Shown here piece by piece: positions 31,300-44,000 of a stretch of DNA of 64,000 nucleotides (the first letter of the stretch is position 1; every line of letters begins with the position of its first letter). A program made the position numbers and the translations under genes. Below the pieces are notes generated by a model. That model searched no databases and was not told the origin of the DNA. It was given only the letters and a program-made list of their open reading frames with translations. Origin of the DNA: Nematostella vectensis (lineage: Eukaryota; Cnidaria; Anthozoa; Actiniaria; Edwardsiidae); contig NC_064040.1 in NCBI RefSeq assembly GCF_932526225.1, forward strand, positions 14,504,494 through 14,568,493, given 5' to 3'.

Positions 31300-34260
31300 T
31301 CACTGAAGAATGCAGGGGTGTCATTGAGGGATGGAAGGTTGTCAATGAGGGACAGAGGGGTGTCAATGAGGGATTGAGGGGTGTCAATGAGGGATTGAGG
31401 GGTGTCAGTGAGGGATCGAGGGGTGTCAATGAGGGATCGAGGGGTGTCAATGAGGGAGGGGCGTTAAAGACAGGGGGAAGGGTGACAATGAGGGATTGAG
31501 GGGTGTCAATGAGGGATCGAGGGGTGTCAATGAGGGATGGAAGGTTATCAATGAGGGACAGAGGGGTGTCAATGAGGATGGAAGGGTGTCAATGAGGGTT
31601 TGAGGGGTGTCAGTGAGGGATTGAGGGGGTGTCAATGAGGGATCGAGGGGTGTCAATGAGGGAGGGGCGTTAAAGACAGGGGGAAGGGTGACAATGAGGG
31701 ATGGAAGGGTGTCAATGAGGGATGGAAGGGTGTCAATGAGGGATTGAGGGGTGTCAATGAGGGATGGAAGGGTGTCACTGAGGGATGGAAGGGTATCAAT
31801 GAGGGATGGAAGGGTGTCACTGAGGGAGGGAAGGGTGTCAACGAGGGAGGGAAGGGTGTCAACGAGGGAGGGAAGGGTGTCAACGAGGGAGGGAAGGGTG
31901 TCACTGAGGGATGTAAGGGTGTAACTGTGGGATGTAAGGGTGTCACTGAAGGATGGAAGGGTGTCAATGAGGGATTGAGGGGTGTCAATGAGGGATGGAA
32001 GGGTGTCACTGAGGGATGGAAGGGTATCAATGAGGGATGGAAGGGTGTCACTGAGGGAGGGAAGGGTGTCAACGAGGGAGGGAAGGGTGTCAACGAGGGA
32101 GGGAAGGGTGTCACTGAGGGATGTAAGGGTGTCACTGTGGGATGTAAGGGTGTCACTGAGGGATGTAAGGGTGTCACTGAGGGATGGAAGGGTGTCACTG
32201 AGGGAGGGAAGGGTATCACCGATGGATGGAAGGGTGTCAGTGAGGGTGTTAAGGGTGTCACTGAGGGATGGAAGGGTGTCACAGAGGGATGAAAGGGTGT
32301 CACTGAGGGAGGGAAGGGTGTCAATGAGGGATGGAAGGGTGTCAATGAGGGAAGGAAGGGTGTCACTGAGGGATGGGTGTTCATGAGGGATGGAAGGGTG
32401 TCACTGAGGGAGGGAAGGGTGTCAACGAGGGAGGGAAGGGTGTCAACGAGGGAGGGAAGGGTGTCAACGAGGGAGGGAAGGGTGTCAACGAGGGAGGGAA
32501 GGGTGTCACTGAGGGATGTAAGGGTGTAACTGTGGGATGTAAGGGTGTCACTGAAGGATGGAAGGGTGTCAATGAGGGATTGAGGGGTGTCAATGAGGGA
32601 TGGAAGGGTGTCACTGAAGAATGCAGGGGTGTCATTGAGGGATGGAAGGTTGTCAATGAGGGACAGAGGGGTGTCAATGAGGGATTGAGGGGTGTCAATG
32701 AGGGATTGAGGGGTGTCAATGAGGGATTGAGGGGTGTCAATGAGGGATTGAGGGGTGTCAATGAGGGATTGAGGGGTGTCAATGAGGGATCGAGGGGTGT
32801 CAATAAGGGATGGAAGGTTATCAATGAGGGACAGAGGGGTGTCAATGAGGATGGAAGGGTGTCACTGAAGAATGCAGGGGTGTCATTGAGGGATGGAAGG
32901 TTGTCAATGAGGGACAGAGGGGTGTCAATGAGGGATTGAGGGGTGTCAATGAGGGATTGAGGGGTGTCAATGAGGGATTGAGGGGTGTCAATGAGGGATT
33001 GAGGGGTGTCAATGAGGGATGGAAGGGTGTCAATGAGGGATTGAGGGGTGTCAATGAGGGATTGAGGGGTGTCAATGAGGGATTGAGGGGTGTCAATGAG
33101 GGATTGAGGGGTGTCAATGAGGGATCGAGGGGTGTCAATGAGGGATGGAAGGTTATCAATGAGGGACAGAGGGGTGTCAATGAGGATGGAAGGGTGTCAA
33201 TGAAGGTTTGAGGGGTGTCAGTGAGGGATTGAGGGGGTGTCAATGAGGGATCGAGGGGTGTCAATGAGGGAGGGGCGTTAAAGACAGGGGGAAGGGTGAC
33301 AATGAGGGATGGAAGGGTGTCAATGAGGGATGGAAGGGTGTCAATGAGGGATTGAGGGGTGTCAATGAGGGATGGAAGGGTGTCACTGAGGGATGGAAGG
33401 GTATCAATGAGGGATGGAAGGGTGTCACTGAGGGAGGGAAGGGTGTCAACGAGGGAGGGAAGGGTGTCAACGAGGGAGGGAAGGGTGTCAACGAGGGAGG
33501 GAAGGGTGTCACTGAGGGATGTAAGGGTGTAACTGTGGGATGTAAGGGTGTCACTGAAGGATGGAAGGGTGTCAATGAGGGATTGAGGGGTGTCAATGAG
33601 GGATGGAAGGGTGTCACTGAGGGATGGAAGGGTATCAATGAGGGATGGAAGGGTGTCACTGAGGGAGGGAAGGGTGTCACTGAGGGAGGGAAGGGTGTCA
33701 ACGAGGGAGGGAAGGGTGTCAACGAGGGAGGGAAGGGTGTCACTGAGGGATGTAAGGGTGTCACTGTGGGATGTAAGGGTGTCACTGAGGGATGTAAGGG
33801 TGTCACTGAGGGATGGAAGGGTGTCACTGAGGGAGGGAAGGGTATCACCGATGGATGGAAGGGTGTCAGTGAGGGTGTTAAGGGTGTCACTGAGGGATGG
33901 AAGGGTGTCACAGAGGGATGAAAGGGTGTCACTGAGGGAGGGAAGGGTGTCAATGAGGGATGGAAGGGTGTCAATGAGGGAAGGAAGGGTGTCACTGAGG
34001 GATGGGTGTTCATGAGGGAGGGAGGGGTGACAATGAGGGGTGGAAGGGTGTCAATGAGGGGTGGAAGGGTGTCAATGAGGGATGGAACGGTGTCAATGAG
34101 GGAGGGAAGGGTGTTAATGAGGGAGAGAAGGGTGTCAATGAGGGAGGGAAGGGTGTCAATGAGGGATGGAAGGGTGTCAATGAGGGAGGGAAGGGTGTCG
34201 ATGAGGGATGGAAGGGTGTCACTGAGGGATGGAAGATGGTCAAAAAGGGATGAAGGGGTC
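31300..34260. repeat. 3-kb minisatellite of 21-bp units with higher-order duplication
   Basis: About 140 units of GGGTGTCAATGAGGGATGGAA and variants (ATTGAG, GAGGGA, ACTGAG, ATGTAA). The unit is 7 codons, so several frames on both strands stay open for up to 250 codons. Larger blocks are duplicated: the marker GGGGCGTTAAAGACAGGGGG occurs near 31458, 31664 and 33276, and a block of about 0.9 kb around 31.5-32.4 kb recurs at about 33.1-34.0 kb with a shift of about 1.61 kb. The marker CTGAAGAATGCAGGGGTGTC occurs near 31302, 32609 and 32864. The plus strand is purine- and G-rich. Confidence 0.95.
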
Positions 34261-34329
34261 TCACTGATAGATAAAGCAGTCTTACACAGGATCGAAGGGT
34301 TTCATTAAGAGATGGGAAGAGTGTCACTT

Positions 34330-35420
34330 AGGAATTAAGAGGACATGATCAAGGAATATCCAGAAACAATTAAATAAGTTTGTTTTATTTGCTTGTTAAG
34401 GTGTTTACAAAAGCATGATTTTATAACAGTTAGATCAGTGTTTACATTCATTGTTTAGTAATTTGATTGATGCTGCACTCACATAGCTGTATAATTATAT
34501 TTAGATATTAAGTGCAATATAATTAAATGCAACAGTATATATTTATTACTTCGATGGAGTTTTAAACAGGAAGCATCCCATGATTATTTTACTTAATTTT
34601 ATTTTGGGTAGAAACTGTTATAAATATCATACATTGCAGGGTTCACTAGCTTGCCTTAAATAAGTTATAATAATAATAAAAAGAAGAATAAGGGCAATAA
34701 ACACGGGCATCCAGCCTTTATTAAAACTAACCAATTATATCTGCTCGAGGTAGGATGAGCATATCAAAACATTGCATTATTGTATTTACCTGATAGATCA
34801 ATAGTCATTTCAAACTTAGGCTGATAGTTTCTTATTGCAAGCTTACGGTTTAATTGAGAATAAAGGCCTTTTACTAGAATTGCCAACACATGCAATATAA
34901 TATTTGATGACTAATAATGGATGTTATAGTTTTCAGATTTAACAATACTATCATTTTAACTATAAACTTATTATTATTATCCATTGTGAAGTGCTTATTT
35001 AAGAATTTATAAAAAGAACATTTTATCTATCAGAAATACCAGCATATTGTAATCTAGAACAGGTTAGCTTTAATAAGGTTCCACTTTTGTTTTCATTTAC
35101 ATTACATACAATAAATATATGTGCTTATTTTTTGGAAAATCTAAAAAAAAACTATATTTTAGTTGGTACTCTTTGAGCACCAAATATTTTTTAAGTAGTT
35201 ATTTGAGATTGCTATTTGGGAAAGATAATAGGCTAATAGGCGGCTTTTACTTAGAAATCCTATGACTTTTTGAGTGGCAAATTCAAGCCAAAAAAGGAGA
35301 CGAAAATATCAAAACTTTCAATGAAAATAAGGCTTTTCTGACAAAAAACTTTCTGGCAGAGTCATAAGTGCTGAAGAAGTTTATCTTTGTTGTAGTTATT
35401 TTGCTTCTGAGAACTGATAA
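34330..35420. other. AT-rich 3' flank of the SID-1 family gene
   Basis: Holds the presumed 3' UTR of the minus-strand gene ending at 35421. Minus-strand AATAAA hexamers occur near 34709, 34598 and 34384; I cannot say which is used. No other gene seen. Confidence 0.45.
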
Positions 35421-38400
35421 CTACACAAAGGCTTCTCTGTAGTGTTGCTGGCCTACTTTATAGTCCTTGAACCCTTCAAGGCTCTCTGTGCTCGGTGTAA
35501 GGTTCAACTCGCCAGCATGAGAAAGTGGGCGGGGCTTATCAGTGGGATGCTTACCTTTATCAAATCCAGCCAAATCTACATCATCATGTGTAACATCATC
35601 ATCCTTTGTGCATCCCTCTTGCACAGAGCTTGGTCCAGGGGCTTCATCCTTGGGTGGCCTCATCTTGTTGGACATTGGCTGGTAGGATCTTACTCTCTTG
35701 TCATATTGCATCTCCACCCAGGCATACCGCTCGACCTTGGAACACATGTAGATCAGTAGGTATGCACTCATGAAGAGTGCGAAAGATGACAACATGTGCC
35801 AGATGTCATGGTAGTCGAAGAAGTCCCACAGGATACATTCCTGGTTGCGAGTGCGGGAAAAGCTCGGGGCTGCGGTCTTCTTGGTTGTCGGCTTCAGCTT
35901 GAAAAAATACATGGCAAACACCCAGAATAGGAAGAGAACGATCATGAAGAAGACCCGATGGATGTTAGCTAGGAAAGAGGCAAGGATGGCTTTAGGGTCA
36001 CATAGTGGGTTGGAGCCGTCTACTGCGTCATAGCTGCGGTACTGCTTGACTGAAAGGGTAAGGTTCAGTGTCATCAGGCCGGCAATGCTAAGGACTACTG
36101 CTGCGACGCATGCAAACAGGAAGAACTGAGACCAGTCACCAAACTGTGAAAAGCCAATGATGATCAGACAAATGGGGAAGATGACAAGCCAGAACCACTT
36201 GAGTCTGTGCTCAGCATTACTGACGCAATCAGTGCCTCGCCCACAAGGCACACCTATTTTCTTGAATGCCCAGATGTAGATGAGAATAATCCACAAGACA
36301 AGGAATACCCAGTAGAGTCCCTCAACGAATGGTGGCAAACCTGTGGTGTCCCGGATGGAGCCGACGTAGTTCAGCAGTAAAATTGGCGCTACAAAGAAGA
36401 GGAAATACTTGGGGGCCTGGATAATGGTATCATGGGCAGGACGATCATTCCCTGTATCCTCTCGTTTCTTGATGCGTGAGTTGTACAGTGCAATGACTAC
36501 AAGTCCTGAGATGATGAACATGAAGGCGGAGTCAAACTGGAACGTCATCCTTGAAGGGCATAAGTGGTATGTAGCCGAGAAGATTCCCTGGAAGATGAGT
36601 GCCCAGGAGAGAGCATATGCTATGGAGTAGTCATATGGCACATGTTCACCTTTCACCTGTAGGTTGATACCACGCTTTGGCTTGTAGAAATCAAGTGCAA
36701 TGGCCTCACGTAGAGAGAAAGAGATGGACAAAATGACACCATGTAACACATAGGGGACATTGCTGACCATGAAATTGGACGGTAGATCAGCAAAGGCAAT
36801 GGGGCGGTAACAACGCTCATTGTAGAAGCATTTATCACGGTCACCTGATGCGATCATGTCAGACCAGCGGCCAATGACAAACTGGGCTGATCCGACCATA
36901 AAGGCTATAGCAAGAACTGCTGTCAGGTAAGAATATGTCTTCATTCCTTTACTGAACCAGTGTATGAACACAACTTCAGCCCAGCGTTTGCATGGGAAGT
37001 ACTTCCAGGGGATTGGCGCAGGAATGAACTCACTAATTGACACATTTGGGTCTTGCTGCTCATCCTTGTTATGGCTTGGAGGACACATCTCATCAAAGTC
37101 TGTGTTTAAAAAGAAGTGAGCAAAGACCGCAATGGCTAAACCAACAATGATTGCAATCAGACACATGTATCCGGCTGGCAGTCCTTTGCCGAGAGTGTCA
37201 TATCCATAGGAGTTGTCCACCGTGACTGTCAAAGTCTTCCTCTCACTGTTTCGTGTCATCACATTAGTCACCATGACCCCAATGTACCAGCGGCCTGCCT
37301 CAATCTTCGGTGAAGAGAACTGGGAAAGGGTGATGCGGCCGTATTTTGTGAATGTGAGCTTCAGTTGTTTATCTTTAGTGTCTTGGGCTATTCCTCTGAG
37401 CTGGCGCTGAACATTTGCACAACTACGGGATACTATGAGGTAACACTCAATGTTGTCATCAGTGGAAGATACTGAGATTTGGAGAAGTTTAAACAGGTTA
37501 TCCTTCTGTATATCAAATGCCAGAACCTACAACATTAAAATAAAGAATCAGCAAAGCCTTTTCATCAGAGTCATTATCGTCATCATCTACTCATCTACTC
37601 CTTATCATCATTGATTACATCATAGATCATCATAGAGTCTCTTACTTTTAGGTAGTATAAAAATATGTTATCTACAAAGGCTCTGTATGATGCCATTTGC
37701 TGTAGAGCTTTAACAAATTTTGGCTTTTAATAAGTTGTAAATGTCACAATTCAACAATGAATCACATACCTGTCAACCTCGCAATAGAAAAAATCTTGAG
37801 AAAATACAGTAAATGTATCAGAAGTACCAAGATGGCTAATGCGGGAGAAAATAGTAAATGTATGGATATTTTAAAGGAACTTAGGCTTAAGAAAAGGTTA
37901 AAAATCATGAGACTCCCTTCTAAGGCGGGAGAGTTATTATGCATGTAGAGTAGTATTCAGAACTTATTATTTTATTTTGTGTGGTGCATGCGTGGGTTTG
38001 TACGTGGGTGTGGGTGTGTGTGTGTGTTTAAAAGAGCTAAAATTGTAAAGTCCTATCATATCACATGCTTTGCTGACCAAGCCTGATAAGCCTCTGGCTT
38101 CTACTTTTCCCTTATTGTGTATACATTTATAAAAAATTATTAAAGATTGATTGATTGATAGATTGATTGTTTGATTGACAGCTATGAAATCACCCTTAGC
38201 TAAAAAAAATTGTTTTTCATTTTTTTTCTTGACCCTCTTCCGCAGATTTTAGGGGGGGCACACTGTCCCTGTTATCAAATTACTTCCATGTTCTACCACT
38301 ATTGCCACTATGCCATCATCATTAGCAACATCATCACATCATCGACAAAACGATTATCAGCACTACCTCCATCACGTCAGTGATATAGCTGTTATTATAA

Positions 38401-38920
38401 AAATGCTACAAACCTCTCCTTGTGCATCATTACTCTGCAGAACAATGTCCTTGCTCTGTCCTGCAGATAAGAATGTCTCATCCAAATCAACCCCAAGTTG
38501 GAATGTCACATTGCCTGGAGACCCAAACATGTAAAGCTTGAGCTCTGTACCCTGGTCTGGAGAGTTCACAACTGGGCAAGCATGAAACTGGTAGCCATCA
38601 CTGTGCACTAAGTCATAATCACGAGCTGTCCCTACAAAAGTGATATCCGTATTCTCCACTACTATGGAATATATGGTGCTTATATTCTTGTTAACTCTTG
38701 TCAGCTCTACCCGTACAAAAGCTGCTGAAGCATTGTGCTGGATCCGGCAGCTCCTTGCATTGCCAAATGATGGAGTCAAATTCCCTTGGGTCACAAAGTG
38801 GGTGTTTGTTGAATTCTGTAGTAGACCGAAGTCACAATCGACATGCAATGAGCCAGAGTTCTGACTGACTGCTGGCTTGACATCCATTGTCATGACAACC
38901 ACCCAGATGAGCAACAACAT
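35421..38920 (-). CDS. SIDT: SID-1 transmembrane family protein (SIDT), 2 coding exons
   Basis: Coding exons 38920-38414 and 37526-35421 join in phase 0 (GAG|GTTTGT ... TGTAG|GTTCTG), giving about 870 residues. The start MLLLIWVVVMTMDVKPAVS is a signal peptide. A 250-residue extracellular region with many N-x-S/T sites follows, then about 11 membrane spans. Family hallmarks: CFYNERCY, SATYHLCPS with TFQFDSAF, and DFFDYHDIWHMLSSFALF. The Ser (about 486), His (490), Asp (501) and two His (about 742, 746) match the metal site shared by SID-1 proteins and CREST hydrolases. SID-1 moves dsRNA across membranes in C. elegans; human SIDT1/2 act in lysosomal RNA and lipid handling. Odd points: one 2.1-kb exon covers the whole membrane part, and a charged cytosolic tail of about 100 residues follows the last span. 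An untranslated exon may end at a donor near 40073 (TTGAG|GTAGGG), with acceptor at 38941. Confidence 0.93.
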
Positions 38921-38940
38921 TGTTACCAGGTATACTGATC

Positions 38941-40968
38941 TGTAATATCAGAAACATTTATTAGTCTTATTTCTTGTAAATAAGCCTTATTTTAAAAGAT
39001 TTATTGTATTTATGTGTAAAGATGAACTGCATAAAACACTTTATCAGTATTTCTCAAATTCCTTGAAACATCCAGAAATTGATTCCTTGTCCCAAGGTCT
39101 TTTAGTATTCATCTAAAAGTCCTATTTGAAGTTACCTGCGTACCAGAGGCTCAGAGCTTTGCGGCAACAGCGATTTCAGCAATCAAATTATTGCCTCCAA
39201 AATTCAATAACAGCAGTGTCTGTCAATAGGGGTAATGGGTTAATCAGTTGACATAAAATTTCCGCTTGTCTTATGCTTGAGTAACAGGTCAATTCTTAGC
39301 AAATAAGTATGTAACTTATATTCATTTAGATGACAAATCACTTAAATGATTGGCAATCGAACAATCAAGGCAGTAGTTACCCTACTAGCAGACATTTCTT
39401 CCTGTTTGTTTTCCAGTTCACTTATCGGTGTCACGTCTCTATTCTTTCAAGTTCTCTCTTGAGAAAAAAAAAACGAGAAAGCGTATAAGAACAGATAGAG
39501 AAGCGACACGGTTAGTGAACTGATAGAATTCAACAAGAACAAACTCATGCAAGCAGTGTAGCAGAAATAGTCTTATACTGTCACGCTACAAAACCACAGC
39601 AGTCCATTTGTGTAAGATATGGACAACATGTGCATTATTTTAACAGGTGCATTTAATAAGTCCATTGAAATGTCTGCCACACAAGTAAACCGTTGGGAGG
39701 ATTACAACCGACCTCAACAATGCATAAGCTTATTGCAAACATTAAATCACCAAGTGTAAAATTGTGTAAACTTTGGCGGTACATATCTTAAGTAAGCTTA
39801 CACGTTGCAAAACATAAGGGCTTTTTATTTTCTATGACCAGAAAAAGGGGGGTTAAGTTATATGTCAGTAAAATATGTCAAATGTCATACTTAAGATATC
39901 ATTCTTCAACCGCAAATGTTTTTATAAGTGTCGATTTTTAGAAAGAAGGCTTTAGAAGTATAATGCTAGCTCATTACAATAAAAATAACTCATCAATGTA
40001 GGTCTATCTCCTGTAAACATTCGTTTTCGCTTTGCAGTGAGAATGTCTCCACGAATAAATCGTAAACCCTACCTCAACTTGTGCTTTAGAGTGGCGCGCA
40101 TTCGAAAGAAACAGGCGGAGGTACAAGACAATCATGAGCCACCTGTCGCCTGACTGACCAGCCGTCAAACACGAGGAGGACATGCGCACGTGCTTCCCAA
40201 GAGCCAACGAGCAAAAACATAAGACAACAACAATTATTTATAAAACACAACAACAAAGCTAATGATATTTTACATTGCCAACAAAAATGCCTTATGCATG
40301 TATGCCTTACATGATGCCTTGGAATGTTCGAAACATTGAAGAGAGCAGGTTGTCCTTAGGGAGAGTTTATTAAATACACCGAGGAGGGGGGGGGGGGGGG
40401 GGGGGGGAGATTTTGATTCTTTCATTGTAAACATTTTTTTTTCGGTGCCACCCCTTTCAGAACCCCAAAATTTTCAGAGCCCCCCTTACGACCTCAATCA
40501 ACAAAAAGTCCTTAAATCTGGAAAATGAATAGTGCGAGGTTGCCCTCCTTGTCCGTGAGTTGATGATCCAATCCATTTTATCATTATTGCAGAGTCTGAC
40601 ATCTCTTCTTCAAAACTTTCGGTTTCGGCCCCCCTACTTATAAAAAATCCAAAGCCCCTATGAAGGACCTTTTTTGGTGCCCCCTTTTTTTGGTGGTTAA
40701 AAACTTTCGAAGCCCCCCCCCCTCTCAATATCTTCCCTCCCCCCTCAATGAACACTGCCTTGTAAGAGGTGTTCAAGGATTCTTCCGATTCTGCCATCCT
40801 TATTTGCTAGGGTTAAAATTTATTTTGCCGACGATCACTGAGGTCTGTTTTTATGGGAGTCCTCCACCCTTTTCCCCGCCGTGAGAAAAATGAAAAAAGA
40901 TATGCCCTTCGTTTCTCGACCCACATCAGGCGTCGAACCATTGTCATGTGCTTCGCAAGTCGTCTTAG
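38941..40968. other. 5' region of the SIDT gene and spacer to NPC2
   Basis: Contains the likely 5' UTR intron of the SIDT gene (acceptor TATTACAG at about 38941). A possible first exon lies above 40073. A G homopolymer of more than 20 bases sits at 40384-40408. The two genes are divergent, so both promoters should lie between about 40.1 and 41.08 kb. Confidence 0.45.
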
Positions 40969-40969
40969 A

Positions 40970-40990
40970 CAGCCAATCAGAGCGCGCGTT
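40970..40990 (+). promoter_or_regulatory. CCAAT box upstream of NPC2
   Basis: AGCCAATCAGAGCGCGCG lies about 110 bp before the NPC2 start codon. CCAAT with this flank is the NF-Y consensus. No TATA box is obvious. A nearly identical CCAATCAGAGCGCGCG stretch occurs at about 55598 beside a foldback element, so chance or repeat origin is possible. Confidence 0.4.
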
Positions 40991-41083
40991 AGAAAGCCCT
41001 TCTGACAGACGAGAGACACTGTAAAAAAATTCTTCCTTTTGACCCGAACTCTCGTTTGTGCGTGCTCCAATCTCTTAAACAAC

Positions 41084-44000
41084 ATGGCAAAGTCTATGAT
41101 TCTTGTCCTCTTGGCGTGCCTTGTAGCCGCAGCAGTTTCTTCAAAAGTGGATTTCAAAGATTGCTGTAAGTTGATGTTGTAACTTTGTTCGAATTTCCGC
41201 ATGATTACTAAAATGCACCGCCTCCCAATCCTAGAAAGGATTGTAGAGACCAACCTTTAATTCCCTGGCATTCATAGCACACATTTCACCCTCCATGTCT
41301 ATGGAAGACCATGGACCATAACTGCTTTTGCAAATAAAGTTTTATAAGGTCGTATTTTTTTCTGGACAGCTTATTTGGAGGCCCAGTTGAATGCCGTACT
41401 TAAGTTATATATACAGTTCTGGTTCCTTATGCAAATCACTCAAATGTGTGGCTCGATTCTCTTTTGAAGTCGTCTTTACTTTAGAGTTGCACATGGATAG
41501 AATAAGAACAATGCAGTTATAAGCCAATCAGAGTTTAAGTCAGTCAGTATGCAGTTCCAATGTTGGGCAAAAGATCCTCGTGAGGCAATAGTTCCTCAGG
41601 CCTGTACAGGACCCGAAACGATTCCAGGACCCGAAACGATCCCCGACACATGACTCTGACACTATAAATGAGAGTCTCATTTCCGGTAAACATCACCCCT
41701 AAAAATTATTGTTCATCTGACAACCAAACATGTATTTCATCACGAAATCCTTGTCCACACGAGCGAATATTTACAGACACATTTTAGGCAGCCGGTTTGG
41801 CCGAGAAGATGGAATGACAAAAGCACACTGAGTAATACACTCGAACAACCCTTCTACTACCGATGCAAAATATTAAGAGGATGTGGCTTTTGAAAGCAAT
41901 ATTATGTGAGTTTTGAATTCCCTCATGTAGTCGTGCGTACACCCCGGCATGATATCATGATATGATAGGTCTTTCATTCACCGAAAACAAACATGCCAAA
42001 AAATAACTTTAAAACATTTCGCTTCCTATGAAAAGCGGGATGTCCTATCTGTAAAGACTTTCTTTTATGGCTTGTTATGTAAAAATTATTTATCCACGCC
42101 GGGTTCTTCAAATTACTATCACAGGAATTGTTAATTTCTGACTCAACCACTGTATTTCCCCCTCAGTCGTATATTAAAATCTTAATACTATAGTTTTAGT
42201 TAATGTAAATTTCCTTTTAATAAAACAAACAAAGCTAAATGTTTCATATGTTTTTAAAACTGAAAGCCAATCCTTACACATTCCTTTAATTGTCCGTTAC
42301 TGTAATTCCTTGGGGTTCATTTCGGGGACTCTTGGGGATCGTTTCGGGTCCAGGGATCAGTTGGGGAACTTTTGGGGATCGTTTCGGGTCCTGGGATCAT
42401 TTCGGGTCCTGTACAGGCCCCGTACACACGTGTACGGAATCGAATGAATCCGCAACGTTGCATAATCATATTGTAATCGCCGTCAAAACGTATACGGCGA
42501 TTCCGTAATCGCTCTAGCTTTACACGTTACAACACAATCTTATATTATTTTACGGTTAGAAACTGGGTATGATTTTGACGTCATCCTAATCGAAAAGTTT
42601 CAGATTCAACCGTTCACATTGATTCCGTAATTGAAAAGTTTTGGATTCGACCGTCCACACGTATACAGAATCGTAGCGTATTCATTTCGTTCTACTTTTG
42701 TTTGCCGATTAAAAAAGTTGCGGTTTGCCAGTATAATTGTCGTATAATCCGAAAAAGTTGCAGATTCATTTGATTCCGTATACGTGTGGACAGGGTCTAA
42801 GTAATTACTTAAACTCAGATAGGGTTTATTTATTTAAAATTGTTGATTGTATATGAGGGAGGTATTTTGGAGCTCAGAAGTATGGGAACGGGACTGTTGT
42901 GGATCCAGGCCTTAATCTTGAAAGGAAACACCAGTATAAAAGGAGGAGGTGGTTTTTATCTTCATTTCAACTAGAATTTCCACCCAAAGTTGTTGCACTG
43001 GCCCCCATCCTTTGACCCAGCACTGTTACTATGCTATCCAGTTGAGTGTGGAACGCCGGTAGTTTTGTTGAAGAGTTTTTGCGTAAAACTATAATTTGAC
43101 GTCACAACAGCATGTTGTCAGGGTGAGTTTTGAATGTTGTTAGGTAAAAGGCGAGTGGAATCTTAGTGGACTGTCTGATTTTCTGGAGTGAAAATCATTT
43201 TGAGCTATTTTGGGATTTAGAGTGAGAACAATTGTGTGGTGGCATGGTTGTATTACAGGCTTCTCAACATGCGATTGGTTGAACTAACAAAACAATTCAA
43301 AGTAAAACTTAGTAAAACCCGCCCTTAATTATATTGTTAATAGTCAGTGTTCTTAAAGCCGCATTGTCACCAGTTTACTTCCGGAGGTCCGATGGAAACC
43401 TCAACCATAAAAAGACAAAAGAACCCATTAAATTCCGAGATATTAAACAGGCCATCCGCTGTAAACTATAAATCACACCCTCAAAGAAACTTCCAATAAA
43501 CACACTGCTTTCAATATTTTTAAATATTTTTTGCGTTTTCCATTAAAAATCATAGGAGATTGTTACGTAATAGACAGGAAGTAAACTGGTGACAATGTGG
43601 CTTTAAATAATTGCAGAGTAATTGTATGTTCAGCCTTGCTTTTTCATTCGCTCCATTTTACGATTTCTCAATGGGCATGCCCTAAGTGAAACAGTAGTTG
43701 GCACCTTGAAAACATTGAGTTGTGATGTCATTTATTAACAATTACCAACAAAACTATTTGTTTCCATGCTAAAACTTATCGACAAAACTACTGGTGTTCC
43801 ACGCTCAACTGGAAAGAGCATTAAAACTGTGTATATTGTTTAATTTTGTGATTATGTCTTTCCACAGCTGGTGGAAAAGGTGAAGGAGAGATTGTAGAAC
43901 TTGACATTTCCCCTTGTCCCACTCAGCCATGCACCTTACATAAAGGCACCACCGTCAGTGTCAATATCACATTTGTTCCGCGTGAGTATTCTTCATAACC

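Noticed and set aside
31653..34015. Open frames of 180-250 codons on both strands
   Set aside because: They are products of a 21-bp (7-codon) tandem unit with no stops; similar frames exist on both strands, with no splice sites or domain.
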